Below the pieces are notes generated by a model. That model saw only the letters and a program-made list of their open reading frames with translations. It did not search any database and had not been told where the DNA came from. Shown one piece after another: positions 8,274 to 19,373 of a stretch of 64,000 nucleotides of DNA (position 1 is its first letter; every line of letters begins with the position of its first letter). This stretch comes from Hahella ganghwensis DSM 17046. GTDB taxonomy: Bacteria > Pseudomonadota > Gammaproteobacteria > Pseudomonadales > Oleiphilaceae. Location: assembly GCF_000376785.1 (NCBI RefSeq), contig NZ_AQXX01000141.1:62001-126000 (forward strand), in the 5' to 3' direction. A program made the translations under genes and the position numbers.

Positions 8274-8303
8274 TTTACATTTCGTGCACGAAAAGTCTTA
8301 TAA
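8274..8303 (+). promoter_or_regulatory. Candidate ettA promoter with palindrome in its spacer
   Basis: TTTACA (8274-8279) and TTATAA (8298-8303), 18 bp apart, could be the -35 and -10 elements of ettA. The spacer contains TTTCGTGCACGAAA (8280-8293), a perfect 14-bp palindrome, placed where an operator would block RNA polymerase. It could instead be the island's recombination site. Confidence 0.4.
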
Positions 8304-8339
8304 GGGCGCGTAAATAGTGACTAAAAGGAAAAATACAAT

Positions 8340-10028
8340 ATGTCAAAAGGTGACAAAACAGGTAAAACAGGTTCTTACGTCTACACCATGAATCGCGTTG
8401 GCAAGGTTGTTCCTCCCAAACGCGAAATCTTGAAAGACATTTCACTCTCTTTTTTCCCCGGCGCCAAAATCGGTGTTCTGGGCCTTAACGGATCAGGTAA
8501 GTCCTCTTTGTTGCGGATTATGGCCGGTCTGGATACCGATATTCAGGGAGAGGCACGCCCTCAGCCGGGTATCAATGTTGGATACCTCCCACAGGAACCG
8601 CATCTGGACGAGAGCAAAGATGTCCGCGGCAATATTGAGGAAGCAGTTGCAGAAGTCAAAACAGCACTGACTCGTCTGGACGAGGTATACGCCGCCTACG
8701 CTGATCCCGACGCCGACTTTGACGCTCTGGCTGCGGAACAGGCCAAACTGGAAGCTCTGATACAGGCAACAGACGGACATAACCTGGATCGCACCCTGGA
8801 AGTGGCCGCCGATGCATTGCGCCTACCGCCCTGGGAAGCGGATGTCAGCACTCTGTCAGGAGGTGAGCGCCGTCGTGTCGCGCTGTGCAAGCTCCTACTG
8901 TCAAAGCCGGATATGCTATTACTGGACGAACCGACCAACCATCTGGATGCCGAGAGCGTGGCCTGGCTGGAGCGCTTCCTGCTTGAATACCCGGGCACTG
9001 TGGTCGCCATTACGCACGACCGCTACTTCCTTGACAATGCAGCTGGCTGGATTCTGGAGCTGGACCGTGGTCGCGGCATTCCTTACGAAGGCAACTACAG
9101 CCAATGGCTGGAAGCGAAAGAAAAACGTCTTGAGCAGGAAGAACGCACTGAAGCGGCACGCCAGAAAACCATCAAGTCAGAACTGGAATGGGTTCGCAGC
9201 AACCCCAAAGGCCGCCATGCCAAGAGCAAAGCTCGTCTGTCGCGCTTCGAGGAGTTAAGCTCCCAGGAATTCCAGAACCGCAATGAGACCAACGAAATCT
9301 ATATCCCACCCGGCACCCGCCTGGGCGATGTCGTGTTTGAAATTGATGGCGTCAGTAAACGCTACGGCGACAAAGTTCTGTTTGAAAACCTGAGCTTTAA
9401 CATCCCCCCCGGCAGCATTGTCGGTGTAATCGGCGGTAACGGTGCAGGTAAATCCACCCTGTTTAAAATGCTGGCTGGCACAGAGCAGCCTGATGAAGGC
9501 TCGATCCGCAAAGGGGACACTGTCAACCTGGCATTTGTTGGCCAGATGCGTGAGCTTGACGATAAAAAAACCGTGTGGGAGGAAGTCAGCGACGGGCAGG
9601 ACATGATCGAGGTTGGTCAATATAAAACCCAATCCCGCGCCTACCTTTCACGCTTTAACTTCAGAGGCAGTGACCAGCAAAAGATGGTCAAGGACCTGTC
9701 AGGCGGCGAGCGCAACCGGTTATTTCTCGCCAAATTACTGAAACAGGGAGGCAATGTCCTGCTCCTGGACGAACCAACCAATGATTTGGACGTGGAAACT
9801 CTGCGAGCCCTGGAAGAAGCCCTGCTGAACTTCCCTGGCTGCGCTGTGGTGATCTCGCACGATCGCTGGTTCCTGGACAGAATAGCCACACATATACTTG
9901 CCTATGAAGGCGACAGTGAGGTTGTTTGGTTTGAAGGCAACTTCTCTGAATATGATGAGGACTACAAGAAACGCGTAGGGGCCAGTGCCGCTGTCCCCAA
10001 AAGGGTCAAATACAAGCGACTTGCCTGA
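8340..10028 (+). CDS. ettA: Energy-dependent translational throttle EttA (ABC-F ATPase)
   Basis: 562 aa, close to the usual 555. Two ABC domains in one chain and no membrane segment, as in ABC-F proteins. Domain 1: Walker A GLNGSGKS (48-55), LSGGERRR, LLLDEPTNHLD. Domain 2: GGNGAGKS, LSGGERNR, LLLDEPTNDLD. The charged linker between them carries the P-site tRNA interaction motif region. EttA binds the ribosomal E site and gates entry into the elongation cycle according to the ATP/ADP ratio. AAGGA precedes the ATG. It stands alone between the island and a terminator, so the island insertion may have changed its upstream control region. Confidence 0.95.
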   Translation: MSKGDKTGKTGSYVYTMNRVGKVVPPKREILKDISLSFFPGAKIGVLGLNGSGKSSLLRIMAGLDTDIQGEARPQPGINVGYLPQEPHLDESKDVRGNIEEAVAEVKTALTRLDEVYAAYADPDADFDALAAEQAKLEALIQATDGHNLDRTLEVAADALRLPPWEADVSTLSGGERRRVALCKLLLSKPDMLLLDEPTNHLDAESVAWLERFLLEYPGTVVAITHDRYFLDNAAGWILELDRGRGIPYEGNYSQWLEAKEKRLEQEERTEAARQKTIKSELEWVRSNPKGRHAKSKARLSRFEELSSQEFQNRNETNEIYIPPGTRLGDVVFEIDGVSKRYGDKVLFENLSFNIPPGSIVGVIGGNGAGKSTLFKMLAGTEQPDEGSIRKGDTVNLAFVGQMRELDDKKTVWEEVSDGQDMIEVGQYKTQSRAYLSRFNFRGSDQQKMVKDLSGGERNRLFLAKLLKQGGNVLLLDEPTNDLDVETLRALEEALLNFPGCAVVISHDRWFLDRIATHILAYEGDSEVVWFEGNFSEYDEDYKKRVGASAAVPKRVKYKRLA

Positions 10029-10036
10029 TCCGATAA

Positions 10037-10059
10037 AGGGGGCTTGAATAGAGCCCCCT
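10037..10059 (+). terminator. Terminator of ettA
   Basis: AGGGGGCT (10037-10044) pairs with AGCCCCCT (10052-10059) around a 7-nt loop, 9 nt after the ettA stop. The T-rich tail (CTTGTAT) is short. Confidence 0.7.
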
Positions 10060-10162
10060 CTTGTATCTGCCCACATCCCTAGTACCTGCACACATAGCGC
10101 AAGCGTGAACTTCCGCCGACTTCGGACTATAGTTAGAGGAACCCTGGTGAGGAATTGAATAC

Positions 10163-10540
10163 ATGTCCGAAGATGACCACAACAAGGAACGCCGTCGCTT
10201 CCACCGAATCCCTTTCGATACGTCCGTTATCATTCAGCAGGAATGGCAGAAATGGACTTCGGACCTGATCGACATATCATTTAAAGGCGCACTGATCGGC
10301 AAGCCCAAGAACTGGGATAGCGCCCAGACTCAAGCACCTTTCAGAATTCAGATTGAAATAGACTCAGAAACACACATCCGACTTACTGCAACCCTTCGCC
10401 ACGAGGAAGAAGATCGCCTGGGATTTCACTGCGAAAATATGGACCTGGACAGCGCCTCGGTATTGAGACGCCTGGTAGAACTGAACCTCGGAGATCCGAA
10501 GCTTCTTGAGAGAGAGCTGGCCAGCCTTATGGAAGGCTGA
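10163..10540 (+). CDS. PilZ-domain protein, cyclic-di-GMP receptor
   Basis: 125 aa, a single PilZ domain. The c-di-GMP binding motifs are present: RRRFHR at residues 10-15 (RxxxR) and DISFKG near residue 38 (DxSxxG). GAGGA lies 9 nt before the ATG. It is probably a soluble single-domain effector whose partner cannot be named; type IV pilus genes and c-di-GMP enzymes elsewhere in the window are possible links. It is convergent with radA. Confidence 0.88.
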   Translation: MSEDDHNKERRRFHRIPFDTSVIIQQEWQKWTSDLIDISFKGALIGKPKNWDSAQTQAPFRIQIEIDSETHIRLTATLRHEEEDRLGFHCENMDLDSASVLRRLVELNLGDPKLLERELASLMEG

Positions 10541-10575
10541 GGATCAGGCCTCCTGTCGTCTCATGGGTTACCCGT

Positions 10576-11940
10576 TTAGAGCAGCTCCAAAGCCTGCTGA
10601 AGTTTGGTGACAGCGACAACTTCCACACCTTCAGGAATCTTTCTGGGCACATTCGCCTGCGGTACAATGGCTTTGGTAAACCCGTGTTTGGCAGCCTCGG
10701 TCACCCGCTCCTGCCCACTGCTGACAGGGCGAATTTCTCCAGATAGACCAACCTCACCAAACACAACCCAGTCGCGGGGAATCACTCTGTCCCGAAAGCT
10801 TGACGCTATAGCCATAATCACCGCAAGGTCCGCACTGGTTTCTGCGACTTTCACACCACCAACCACATTGATAAAAACATCCTGATCCCCAACGTGTAGC
10901 CCGCCATGGCGGTGTAACGCAGCCAACAATAATCCCAGCCGCTGAGGTTCCATTCCGACTGCCAGCCTCTTGGGTGCGGTTCCGTATCCCTGATCCACCA
11001 GTGCCTGCATTTCCACCAGCAACGGCCTTGTCCCCTCCCATATGACTGTGACGGTGCTGCCTGCTGCCGACTCTCCTTCTCTGTTAAGAAAAATAGCACT
11101 GGGATTCTTCACATCACGCAAACCGTTCTCGACCATGGCGAAGACGCCCAACTCATTAACGGCACCAAACCGGTTTTTGATTGCACGCAATGTCCGGTAA
11201 CGGCTGTCCTCACTACCTTCCAGCATGATGGAAGCATCGATCATATGCTCCAGAACTTTAGGTCCAGCCAGAGAGCCATCTTTGGTAACGTGGCCAACGA
11301 TTAGCAAAATCGTGCCGGATTGTTTAGCGTACCGCGTCAAGGCCGCTGCGGCCTCTCTCACTTGCGCAACACTTCCCGGAGCAGACTGTAGTTCGGGATT
11401 GAACATCACCTGGATACTGTCTATCACCATGACATTCGGAGTGAAGTCATTGGCCGTGTTGATGATCGTATTAACATCGGTTTCTGCCATGACCTGAAGT
11501 CCATGAGACTCCAGTTGCAAACGACGCGAGCGCATCGCGATCTGTTGCACTGACTCCTCGCCGGTTACATAGAGAACCTTGACATCCCTGGCCAATCGAC
11601 AGGAGGTCTGCAGTAGCAGCGTACTTTTACCCGCTCCCGGGTGGCCTCCCAGCAAAACTACCGAGCCTGGAACCAATCCCCCGCCAAGTACCCGGTCAAG
11701 CTCCTGACTCCCCGTCTCCACTCTGGGCAGTTCTTCAAGCTCGACCTGATCCAGACTTTGTAACTGGGCACGCTGACCAGCAAAACCACCAGCCACATGC
11801 CGGGTCTGGCTGCTCTTGACCGAAGCTTCCCTAAACTCACTGATTGTGTTCCAGGCATTGCACTGAAGGCATTGCCCCATCCATTTACGATAGTCTGCCC
11901 CACATTCAGTACAGACAAATTGAGTCTTGGCTTTTGCCAT
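10576..11940 (-). CDS. radA: DNA repair protein RadA (Sms)
   Basis: 454 aa from the ATG at 11940, which matches the MAKA... start of the family; a TTG at 11952 is only 2 nt after AGGA and is less likely. Zinc finger C10-x2-C13 ... C24-x2-C27, Walker A GGHPGAGKS, the RadA signature KNRFG, and a C-terminal Lon-protease-like domain without protease activity. RadA is a hexameric DnaB-like helicase that extends D-loops and processes recombination branches. It lies 25 nt downstream of hemE and may be co-transcribed with it. Confidence 0.96.
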   Translation of the reverse strand: MAKAKTQFVCTECGADYRKWMGQCLQCNAWNTISEFREASVKSSQTRHVAGGFAGQRAQLQSLDQVELEELPRVETGSQELDRVLGGGLVPGSVVLLGGHPGAGKSTLLLQTSCRLARDVKVLYVTGEESVQQIAMRSRRLQLESHGLQVMAETDVNTIINTANDFTPNVMVIDSIQVMFNPELQSAPGSVAQVREAAAALTRYAKQSGTILLIVGHVTKDGSLAGPKVLEHMIDASIMLEGSEDSRYRTLRAIKNRFGAVNELGVFAMVENGLRDVKNPSAIFLNREGESAAGSTVTVIWEGTRPLLVEMQALVDQGYGTAPKRLAVGMEPQRLGLLLAALHRHGGLHVGDQDVFINVVGGVKVAETSADLAVIMAIASSFRDRVIPRDWVVFGEVGLSGEIRPVSSGQERVTEAAKHGFTKAIVPQANVPRKIPEGVEVVAVTKLQQALELL

Positions 11941-11965
11941 TGATCGTCGCAACTTCCTGAATTAA

Positions 11966-13033
11966 TTAGGCTTGATGGTATTGAGCACTCAATTCATGCA
12001 CAGATTCAATGAAAGCACCCGCATGAGCCGGATCGACTTCAGGGGTTATCCCATGCCCCAAATTGAACACATGCCCATTGCCAGAACCAAATCGCTGCAA
12101 TATATCTGCAACCTGACTCCGAATCGCCTCAGGGCTTGCGTACAAGACCGCAGGATCCATATTGCCCTGCAACGCAACTTTGTGACCGACCCTTTTCCTG
12201 GCCTCACCGATATCCGTCATCCAATCCAGACCAAGCGCGTCCGCTCCCACGTCAGCCATCGCCTCAAGCCACTGACCACCATTTTTGGTAAACAGAATAA
12301 CGGGAACTTTACGCCCTTCATTTTCCCGAATCAGACCATCGACAATCTTCCGCATATACGCCAGGGAAAAATTCAGATACCCCTCGGGCGTCAGCGACCC
12401 ACCCCAGGTATCAAATATCTGTACCGCCTGAGCTCCGGCGCGAATCTGGGCATTCAGATAATCAGTAACAGACAGGGCCAGCTTATCCAGCATCTGATGC
12501 AGGACATCCGGCTGTCCGTAGACCAGTTTCTTGATTTCCCTAAAGTCTTTACTCGAGCCGCCTTCAACCATATAGGTGGCTAAGGTCCATGGGCTGCCGG
12601 AAAATCCAATCAAAGGAACACGGCCGTTCAATGCGCCACGAATGGTCGAAACCGCTTTTACCACATAATCCAGGTCTGTCTCGGCTTTCGGAATAGGTAA
12701 ATCATCAACATCCTTCTGAGTCCGAACCGTCTTTTTGAACCGGGGGCCTTCACCAGTCTCAAAATAGAGACCCAACCCCATGGCATCGGGAATCGTCAGA
12801 ATGTCGGAGAACAGAATGGCCGCATCCAAAGGATAACGCTCCAGGGGCTGCAACGTGACCTCACAGGCAAGGTCCGGGTTTTTACACAAGTCCATAAAGC
12901 TGCCTGCCCGAGTGCGACTAGCGCGATATTCCGGCAAATAGCGCCCAGCCTGACGCATCATCCATACTGGCGTAACATCAACAGGTTGACGCAATAACGC
13001 TCGCAGAAATCGATCATTCTTCAGTTCAGACAT
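11966..13033 (-). CDS. hemE: Uroporphyrinogen decarboxylase
   Basis: 355 aa, full length. The N-terminal signature [16 protein letters not shown] and the [13 protein letters not shown] segment are diagnostic. The enzyme removes four acetate carboxyl groups from uroporphyrinogen III to give coproporphyrinogen III in haem synthesis, in the cytoplasm. GGAG lies 5 nt before the ATG. A terminator for gltD separates it from the glutamate synthase operon, so it should have its own promoter in 13034-13104. Confidence 0.97.
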   Translation of the reverse strand: MSELKNDRFLRALLRQPVDVTPVWMMRQAGRYLPEYRASRTRAGSFMDLCKNPDLACEVTLQPLERYPLDAAILFSDILTIPDAMGLGLYFETGEGPRFKKTVRTQKDVDDLPIPKAETDLDYVVKAVSTIRGALNGRVPLIGFSGSPWTLATYMVEGGSSKDFREIKKLVYGQPDVLHQMLDKLALSVTDYLNAQIRAGAQAVQIFDTWGGSLTPEGYLNFSLAYMRKIVDGLIRENEGRKVPVILFTKNGGQWLEAMADVGADALGLDWMTDIGEARKRVGHKVALQGNMDPAVLYASPEAIRSQVADILQRFGSGNGHVFNLGHGITPEVDPAHAGAFIESVHELSAQYHQA

Positions 13034-13110
13034 GTTTTCTCCAACCTACAACCCTTACCCGATCAAATACATCAGGTCAAAATACTACTTAAAGGGATAT
13101 CAAAATAAAA

Positions 13111-13137
13111 AAGGCATGGTACTCGATACCATGCCTT
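13111..13137 (-). terminator. Terminator of the gltBD operon
   Basis: An 11-bp perfect stem (13111-13121 with 13127-13137) around a 5-nt loop. Read leftward, it is followed by six T (13105-13112 region), a standard intrinsic terminator 26 nt after the gltD stop. Confidence 0.88.
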
Positions 13138-13163
13138 CTGTCAGAGAAATTCGAGGAAAAATT

Positions 13164-14594
<1,431 letters not shown>

Positions 14595-14659
14595 CTAAAA
14601 CTCATCAATAATGGGGAATTCTTTTCACAGCAATGCACATATCGGACTGGACAAACCAG

Positions 14660-14680
14660 CCGCCCGGTTATTCCGGGCGG
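14660..14680 (-). promoter_or_regulatory. Intercistronic hairpin with the gltB stop codon in its loop
   Basis: CCGCCCGG (14660-14667) and CCGGGCGG (14673-14680) form an 8-bp stem around a 5-nt loop that contains the TAA stop of gltB (14668-14670). No T run follows leftward. It may tune the gltB/gltD ratio by mRNA processing or partial termination. Confidence 0.5.
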
Positions 14681-17600
14681 GCACGAGTGCTGTCCAGCAG
14701 ACTGGCGAGACTGGCCGCCTTAGGCTTCACCAGCCAGAACCGTCCGACATAATCGTCGAAATTATCCTGGATGTTTTCTGCCCAGCTACTGCCGGTTTCT
14801 TCTATATGCCCGGCAATGACGTCTCTTAAATGATTCCGGTAGGCTTCCATCTGCTCACTGGTAATACGATGGATTTCCACCAGCTCGTGGTTATAGCGAT
14901 CCACAAAGCGGTTTTCCAGATCAAGTACGTAGGCAAAACCACCCGTCATACCTGCACCAAAGTTATGGCCAGTTTTGCCAAGTACCGTCACCATACCGCC
15001 GGTCATGTATTCGCAACAGTGATCTCCTGCACCCTCGACGACCGCATGAGCTCCAGAGTTCCTCACAGCGAATCGCTCACCCGCAACCCCGGCGGCAAAC
15101 AGCTTACCACCGGTAGCTCCATACAAGCAGGTGTTACCAACGATCGCGGTCTCCTGGGAAGCAAACGTACTGACAGCAGGCGGACGAATAGTCAACTTTC
15201 CGCCAGTCATGCCTTTACCGACATAGTCGTTGGCATCCCCTTCAAGATGCATATGCAAACCGCCGGCATTCCAGACACCGAAACTCTGACCAGCAGTCCC
15301 CGTCAATTTCAACACCACAGGAGCATCCGCCATCCCCTGATTGCCATGACGCTTGGCGATCTCACCGGATAAACGAGCCCCGATAGAACGGTCACAGTTG
15401 GTGACCTCAAACTCAAACTCACCACCGGATTTGGCTTCAATCGTGCTCAAGGTGGCTTCCACCATCCGTTCAGCCAAGGTTCCCTTATCGTATGGCAGAT
15501 TACGTTCAACCTGACAGGTATGCGGCTTGTCCGCAGGAATATTGTCACTACTCAGGATTGGCGCCAGATTCAGGTTCCGCTGCTTTGGCGTATTCCCAGG
15601 CAGAATTTCAAGCAAATCCGTCCTGCCGACCAATTCTTCCAAAGTACACACACCCAACTTCGCCATCCATTCCCGGGTTTCGGCTGCCACAAACTTAAAG
15701 TAGTTCATCGCCATCTCAACAGTGCCCTGGAAGTGCTTATCACGCAAAGCCTTATTCTGAGTGGCAACACCGGTAGCACAGTTGTTTAGGTGACAAATCC
15801 GCAGATATTTACATCCGATCGCAACCATCGGCCCGGTTCCAAAACCAAAGCTCTCAGCACCAAGAATTGCAGCTTTCACCACATCCAGGCCAGTTTTGAG
15901 ACCGCCATCCGTCTGTAAACGGACCTTACCACGCAGATCATTCCCGCGAAGCGTCTGGTGGGCTTCTGACAGCCCCAGCTCCCAGGGCGACCCAGCATAC
16001 TTGATCGAGGTCAGCGGACTGGCACCGGTTCCACCATCGTATCCCGAAATTGTAATCAGGTCCGCATAGGCTTTCGCCACACCTGCGGCAATAGTACCGA
16101 CCCCCGGCTCGGACACCAATTTGACAGATACCAGCGCTTCCGGATTAACCTGCTTAAGGTCAAAAATCAGCTGAGCCAGATCCTCGATTGAATAGATGTC
16201 ATGATGAGGAGGAGGCGATATCAACGTCACCCCCGGAACCGAGAATCTCAATCGTGCAATCAGCTCATTGACCTTACCGCCCGGTAACTGACCACCTTCT
16301 CCCGGTTTAGCCCCCTGCGCCACCTTGATCTGCAGCACCTCAGCACCAACCAAATAGTGTGGCGTCACACCAAAGCGACCGGAGGCGACCTGGCGAATCT
16401 TGGAGCGGCGCTCTGTACCATAACGCGCAGGATCCTCGCCGCCCTCACCTGAATTCGAGCGACCACCCAAGCGGTTCATTGCAGCCGCCAAAGCCTCGTG
16501 TGCTTCAGGCGACAATGCGCCAATTGACATGGCAGCAGAGTCAAACCGCTTATAGATATTCTCAACAGGTTCAACATCGTTGATATCAATAGGCTTCGCT
16601 TTGCTGGACAACGCCAGCAGGTCACGAATAGTGGTGACAGGACGCCCATTCACATAGGAAGCATATTCCTGATAGATGCCATAATCTCCGGATTTAACGG
16701 CGTCCTGCAAAGTGCGGATCACATCCGGATTATATGCATGATACTCACCGCCATGGATAAACTTCAGCAGCCCACCCTGGAGAATCGATTTCCGTTTATT
16801 CCAGGCCATTTTGGCCAAAGCTTCCTGCTCTGTTTGCAGGTCATAGAAGGTAGCACCTTCGATTCGGCTCGCGACACCTTTAAAACAGAGATTAACTACA
16901 TCTTCAGAAAGCCCTACAGCCTCAAACAGTTGGGCTCCACGATATGACGCAATAGTAGAAATCCCCATTTTGGACAGGATTTTCAATAAGCCCTTGTTAA
17001 TCCCTCGACGATAGTTGTTCTTCGCGTCAATCGGATCGATCAACAACTGCCCTGCATTAATCAGGTCATTCAATACCTGATAAGCCAGATAGGGATAGAC
17101 AGCCGTAGCACCAAAACCGAACAACACAGCAAAGTGATGAGAGTCACGCGCCCATGCAGTTTCGACAATGATGTTGGAATCCGTTCTCAATCCACGCTCA
17201 ACCAAGTGATGGTGAACAGCACCGGTGGCCATGAAGGCGTTGATCGGTATTTCACCCTCTTGAATATACTTGTCACTAAGAACCAACAACACCTTGCCGT
17301 TCCGCACAGCCTGCTCTGCCTGCTCCGTTACGGACTCAATTGCTTTTTGCAACCCAAGCTCAGGGCGGAAAGACAGCTTGATGATTTCAGTTTCAAACCC
17401 CGGCCGTTCATTGGACATCACTCGGAGAAATTTCGCTGGAGACAGAACCGGTGTGCTCAGGATGATTCTGTTTGCGTGCTCAGGACTTTCCTCAAACACA
17501 TTTCTCTCCGCCCCCAGACAAGTTTCCAGCGACATGACGATGGTTTCCCGTAGCGGGTCGATGGGTGGATTGGTGACCTGAGCAAATTTCTGCCGGAAGT

Positions 17601-19119
17601 AATCCGCAACAGAACGCACCTTATTTGACAACACCGCCATCGGCGTGTCATCCCCCATAGATCCAACAGCTTCCTGACCAGCCTCTGCCATAGGGCGCAA
17701 CACCTGATCACGCTCCTCGAAGGACACCATAAACATTTTCATGTAGCTGTTGAGCTCTTCCTTTTCCATCAGGGTGAAATCAGGTGTTTGCTGGTTCAGT
17801 TTGGTTTCAACTCTGAGCGCATTTTCACGCAACCACTTCTTGTATGGCTGCGCCGCTTTCAGACGGTTATCAATATCCTTGGTATGCAGGACTTCACCAG
17901 TCTGCGTATCCACTGCCAGAATCTGGCCAGGACCAACCCTGCCCTTGGCGATGACATCTTCAGCCTTGTAGCCATAGGTTCCAATTTCAGAAGCCAGTGT
18001 AATGAAACCATTCTTGGTGATCACCCAACGAGACGGGCGCAGTCCGTTACGGTCCAACAGACAAACGGCATAGCGTCCATCAGTCATTACCACACCAGCA
18101 GGACCATCCCAAGGCTCCATATGCATGGAGTTATATTCGTAAAAGGAACGCAGATCAGCATCCATGGTATCTACATTCTGCCAGGCAGGCGGGATCATCA
18201 TTCTGACAGCTCGGAACAGGTCCACACCACCGGCCAACAGAACCTCCAGCATGTTGTCCATAGAGGAAGAATCCGAGCCGGTTCTGTTAACGATGGGCTG
18301 CAATTCCTGCAAGTCCGGCAGGAATTCACTCTTGAACTTGTTTGCCCGGGCCAATGCCCAGTTACGGTTACCTTCAATCGTGTTTATTTCGCCATTATGA
18401 GCGAGATAACGGAATGGCTGAGCCAGAGGCCACCGAGGCATCGTATTGGTAGAGAAGCGCTGGTGAAATACACAGATAGCGGTTTCCAGGCGCTCGTCCC
18501 CCAGATCCTTGTAGAAGCTGGGTAAGTCTACCGGCATCATCAGGCCCTTGTAGGAAATCACCTGATCTGAAAGAGAACAAATATAAAACTCACTATCGCC
18601 GGCCAATGCTTTTTCGGCCTGACGACGCGCCACATATAACTTGACGCTGACTTCATGCTGGCTCAGTGCGTCATCTGCATTGACAAATATCTGCTCAATA
18701 CCTGGAAGGCAATCCAGAGCCATAGGCCCCAGACATGCAGTATCAGTGGGCACTATGCGCCACCCGACCGGTTTCAGTCCCTGGTCAGTTAGCGCCGCTT
18801 CCAACTGTTCGCGGGCAAACTGAGCCTTGGCCGGATCAGTATTAAGAAACACCATACCAACAGCATAATTACTGCCTAATTCGGTGCTAAGGGATTCTTT
18901 GGCGACTTCACGCAAAAAGGAATCAGGCTTTTGTATCAGCAGACCACAACCATCACCAGTTTTACCGTCTGCGGCAATTCCGCCACGGTGTGTCATGCAT
19001 GTAAGCGATTCAATTGCCGTGCGCAGCAGCTCATGACTGCGCTCGCCTTCCATATGGGCTATCAAGCCAAAACCACAGTTATCTTTGAATTCGCCGGGTT
19101 GATACAGACCTGTTTTCAT
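14668..19119 (-). CDS. gltB: Glutamate synthase (NADPH) large subunit
   Basis: 1483 aa from the ATG at 19119, the family start. A 14-residue propeptide ends before Cys15 (KDN/CGFGL), the N-terminal nucleophile of the class II glutaminase domain. The central FMN-binding synthase domain carries a 3Fe-4S cluster motif ([12 protein letters not shown]). A C-terminal beta-helix GXGXG domain ends the protein. It hydrolyses glutamine and channels ammonia to 2-oxoglutarate; electrons come from GltD. A GAGAG site precedes the start. The 254 bp upstream (19120-19373) hold the operon's promoter region, in which I can fix no clear hexamers. Confidence 0.97.
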   Translation of the reverse strand: MKTGLYQPGEFKDNCGFGLIAHMEGERSHELLRTAIESLTCMTHRGGIAADGKTGDGCGLLIQKPDSFLREVAKESLSTELGSNYAVGMVFLNTDPAKAQFAREQLEAALTDQGLKPVGWRIVPTDTACLGPMALDCLPGIEQIFVNADDALSQHEVSVKLYVARRQAEKALAGDSEFYICSLSDQVISYKGLMMPVDLPSFYKDLGDERLETAICVFHQRFSTNTMPRWPLAQPFRYLAHNGEINTIEGNRNWALARANKFKSEFLPDLQELQPIVNRTGSDSSSMDNMLEVLLAGGVDLFRAVRMMIPPAWQNVDTMDADLRSFYEYNSMHMEPWDGPAGVVMTDGRYAVCLLDRNGLRPSRWVITKNGFITLASEIGTYGYKAEDVIAKGRVGPGQILAVDTQTGEVLHTKDIDNRLKAAQPYKKWLRENALRVETKLNQQTPDFTLMEKEELNSYMKMFMVSFEERDQVLRPMAEAGQEAVGSMGDDTPMAVLSNKVRSVADYFRQKFAQVTNPPIDPLRETIVMSLETCLGAERNVFEESPEHANRIILSTPVLSPAKFLRVMSNERPGFETEIIKLSFRPELGLQKAIESVTEQAEQAVRNGKVLLVLSDKYIQEGEIPINAFMATGAVHHHLVERGLRTDSNIIVETAWARDSHHFAVLFGFGATAVYPYLAYQVLNDLINAGQLLIDPIDAKNNYRRGINKGLLKILSKMGISTIASYRGAQLFEAVGLSEDVVNLCFKGVASRIEGATFYDLQTEQEALAKMAWNKRKSILQGGLLKFIHGGEYHAYNPDVIRTLQDAVKSGDYGIYQEYASYVNGRPVTTIRDLLALSSKAKPIDINDVEPVENIYKRFDSAAMSIGALSPEAHEALAAAMNRLGGRSNSGEGGEDPARYGTERRSKIRQVASGRFGVTPHYLVGAEVLQIKVAQGAKPGEGGQLPGGKVNELIARLRFSVPGVTLISPPPHHDIYSIEDLAQLIFDLKQVNPEALVSVKLVSEPGVGTIAAGVAKAYADLITISGYDGGTGASPLTSIKYAGSPWELGLSEAHQTLRGNDLRGKVRLQTDGGLKTGLDVVKAAILGAESFGFGTGPMVAIGCKYLRICHLNNCATGVATQNKALRDKHFQGTVEMAMNYFKFVAAETREWMAKLGVCTLEELVGRTDLLEILPGNTPKQRNLNLAPILSSDNIPADKPHTCQVERNLPYDKGTLAERMVEATLSTIEAKSGGEFEFEVTNCDRSIGARLSGEIAKRHGNQGMADAPVVLKLTGTAGQSFGVWNAGGLHMHLEGDANDYVGKGMTGGKLTIRPPAVSTFASQETAIVGNTCLYGATGGKLFAAGVAGERFAVRNSGAHAVVEGAGDHCCEYMTGGMVTVLGKTGHNFGAGMTGGFAYVLDLENRFVDRYNHELVEIHRITSEQMEAYRNHLRDVIAGHIEETGSSWAENIQDNFDDYVGRFWLVKPKAASLASLLDSTRARPE

Positions 19120-19373
19120 AAGTAATCTCTCATTCAAATCCTTACGAATCAAAAGCTTATATGTACATCAATCAATAAAAACAGCTTTTGATAGGCAAAA
19201 ATGGGCCGCCCATTCTACACACGGACTGCCCATTGCTCAAATTTAAAGGGAAAAGTTAATTAGTAAAAGTACTTAAAACGACAAATATTGGGGAAATCAC
19301 TTAGTCACCACCTCTTCCAGCATCCGCTAGACACGAGGCTTTTAGCGTAAGTAAAGCTCAAGAGTTCAGATAA

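Larger units (their letters stand above)
1..8279. mobile_element. One end of an integrative island with a Gmt-like three-recombinase module
   Basis: The segment left of ettA consists of a leftward four-gene operon (2736-8195) encoding three unlike tyrosine recombinases and a small coiled-coil protein, followed by rightward cargo genes that run off the left edge of the window. Established knowledge: gamma-mobile-trio (Gmt, VPA1270-VPA1267 neighbourhood of Vibrio parahaemolyticus) islands have a recombinase module at one end and cargo rich in antiphage systems and T6SS effectors. From the sequence I see the recombinases and the switch to a conserved housekeeping gene at 8340. The exact junction is inferred to lie between 8196 and about 8300. 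The second end and any target duplication are not in the window. Confidence 0.72.

Noticed and set aside
8196-8339. tRNA or tmRNA gene as island target
   Set aside because: No cloverleaf or T-loop consensus is visible next to the recombinase operon; the neighbour is ettA.
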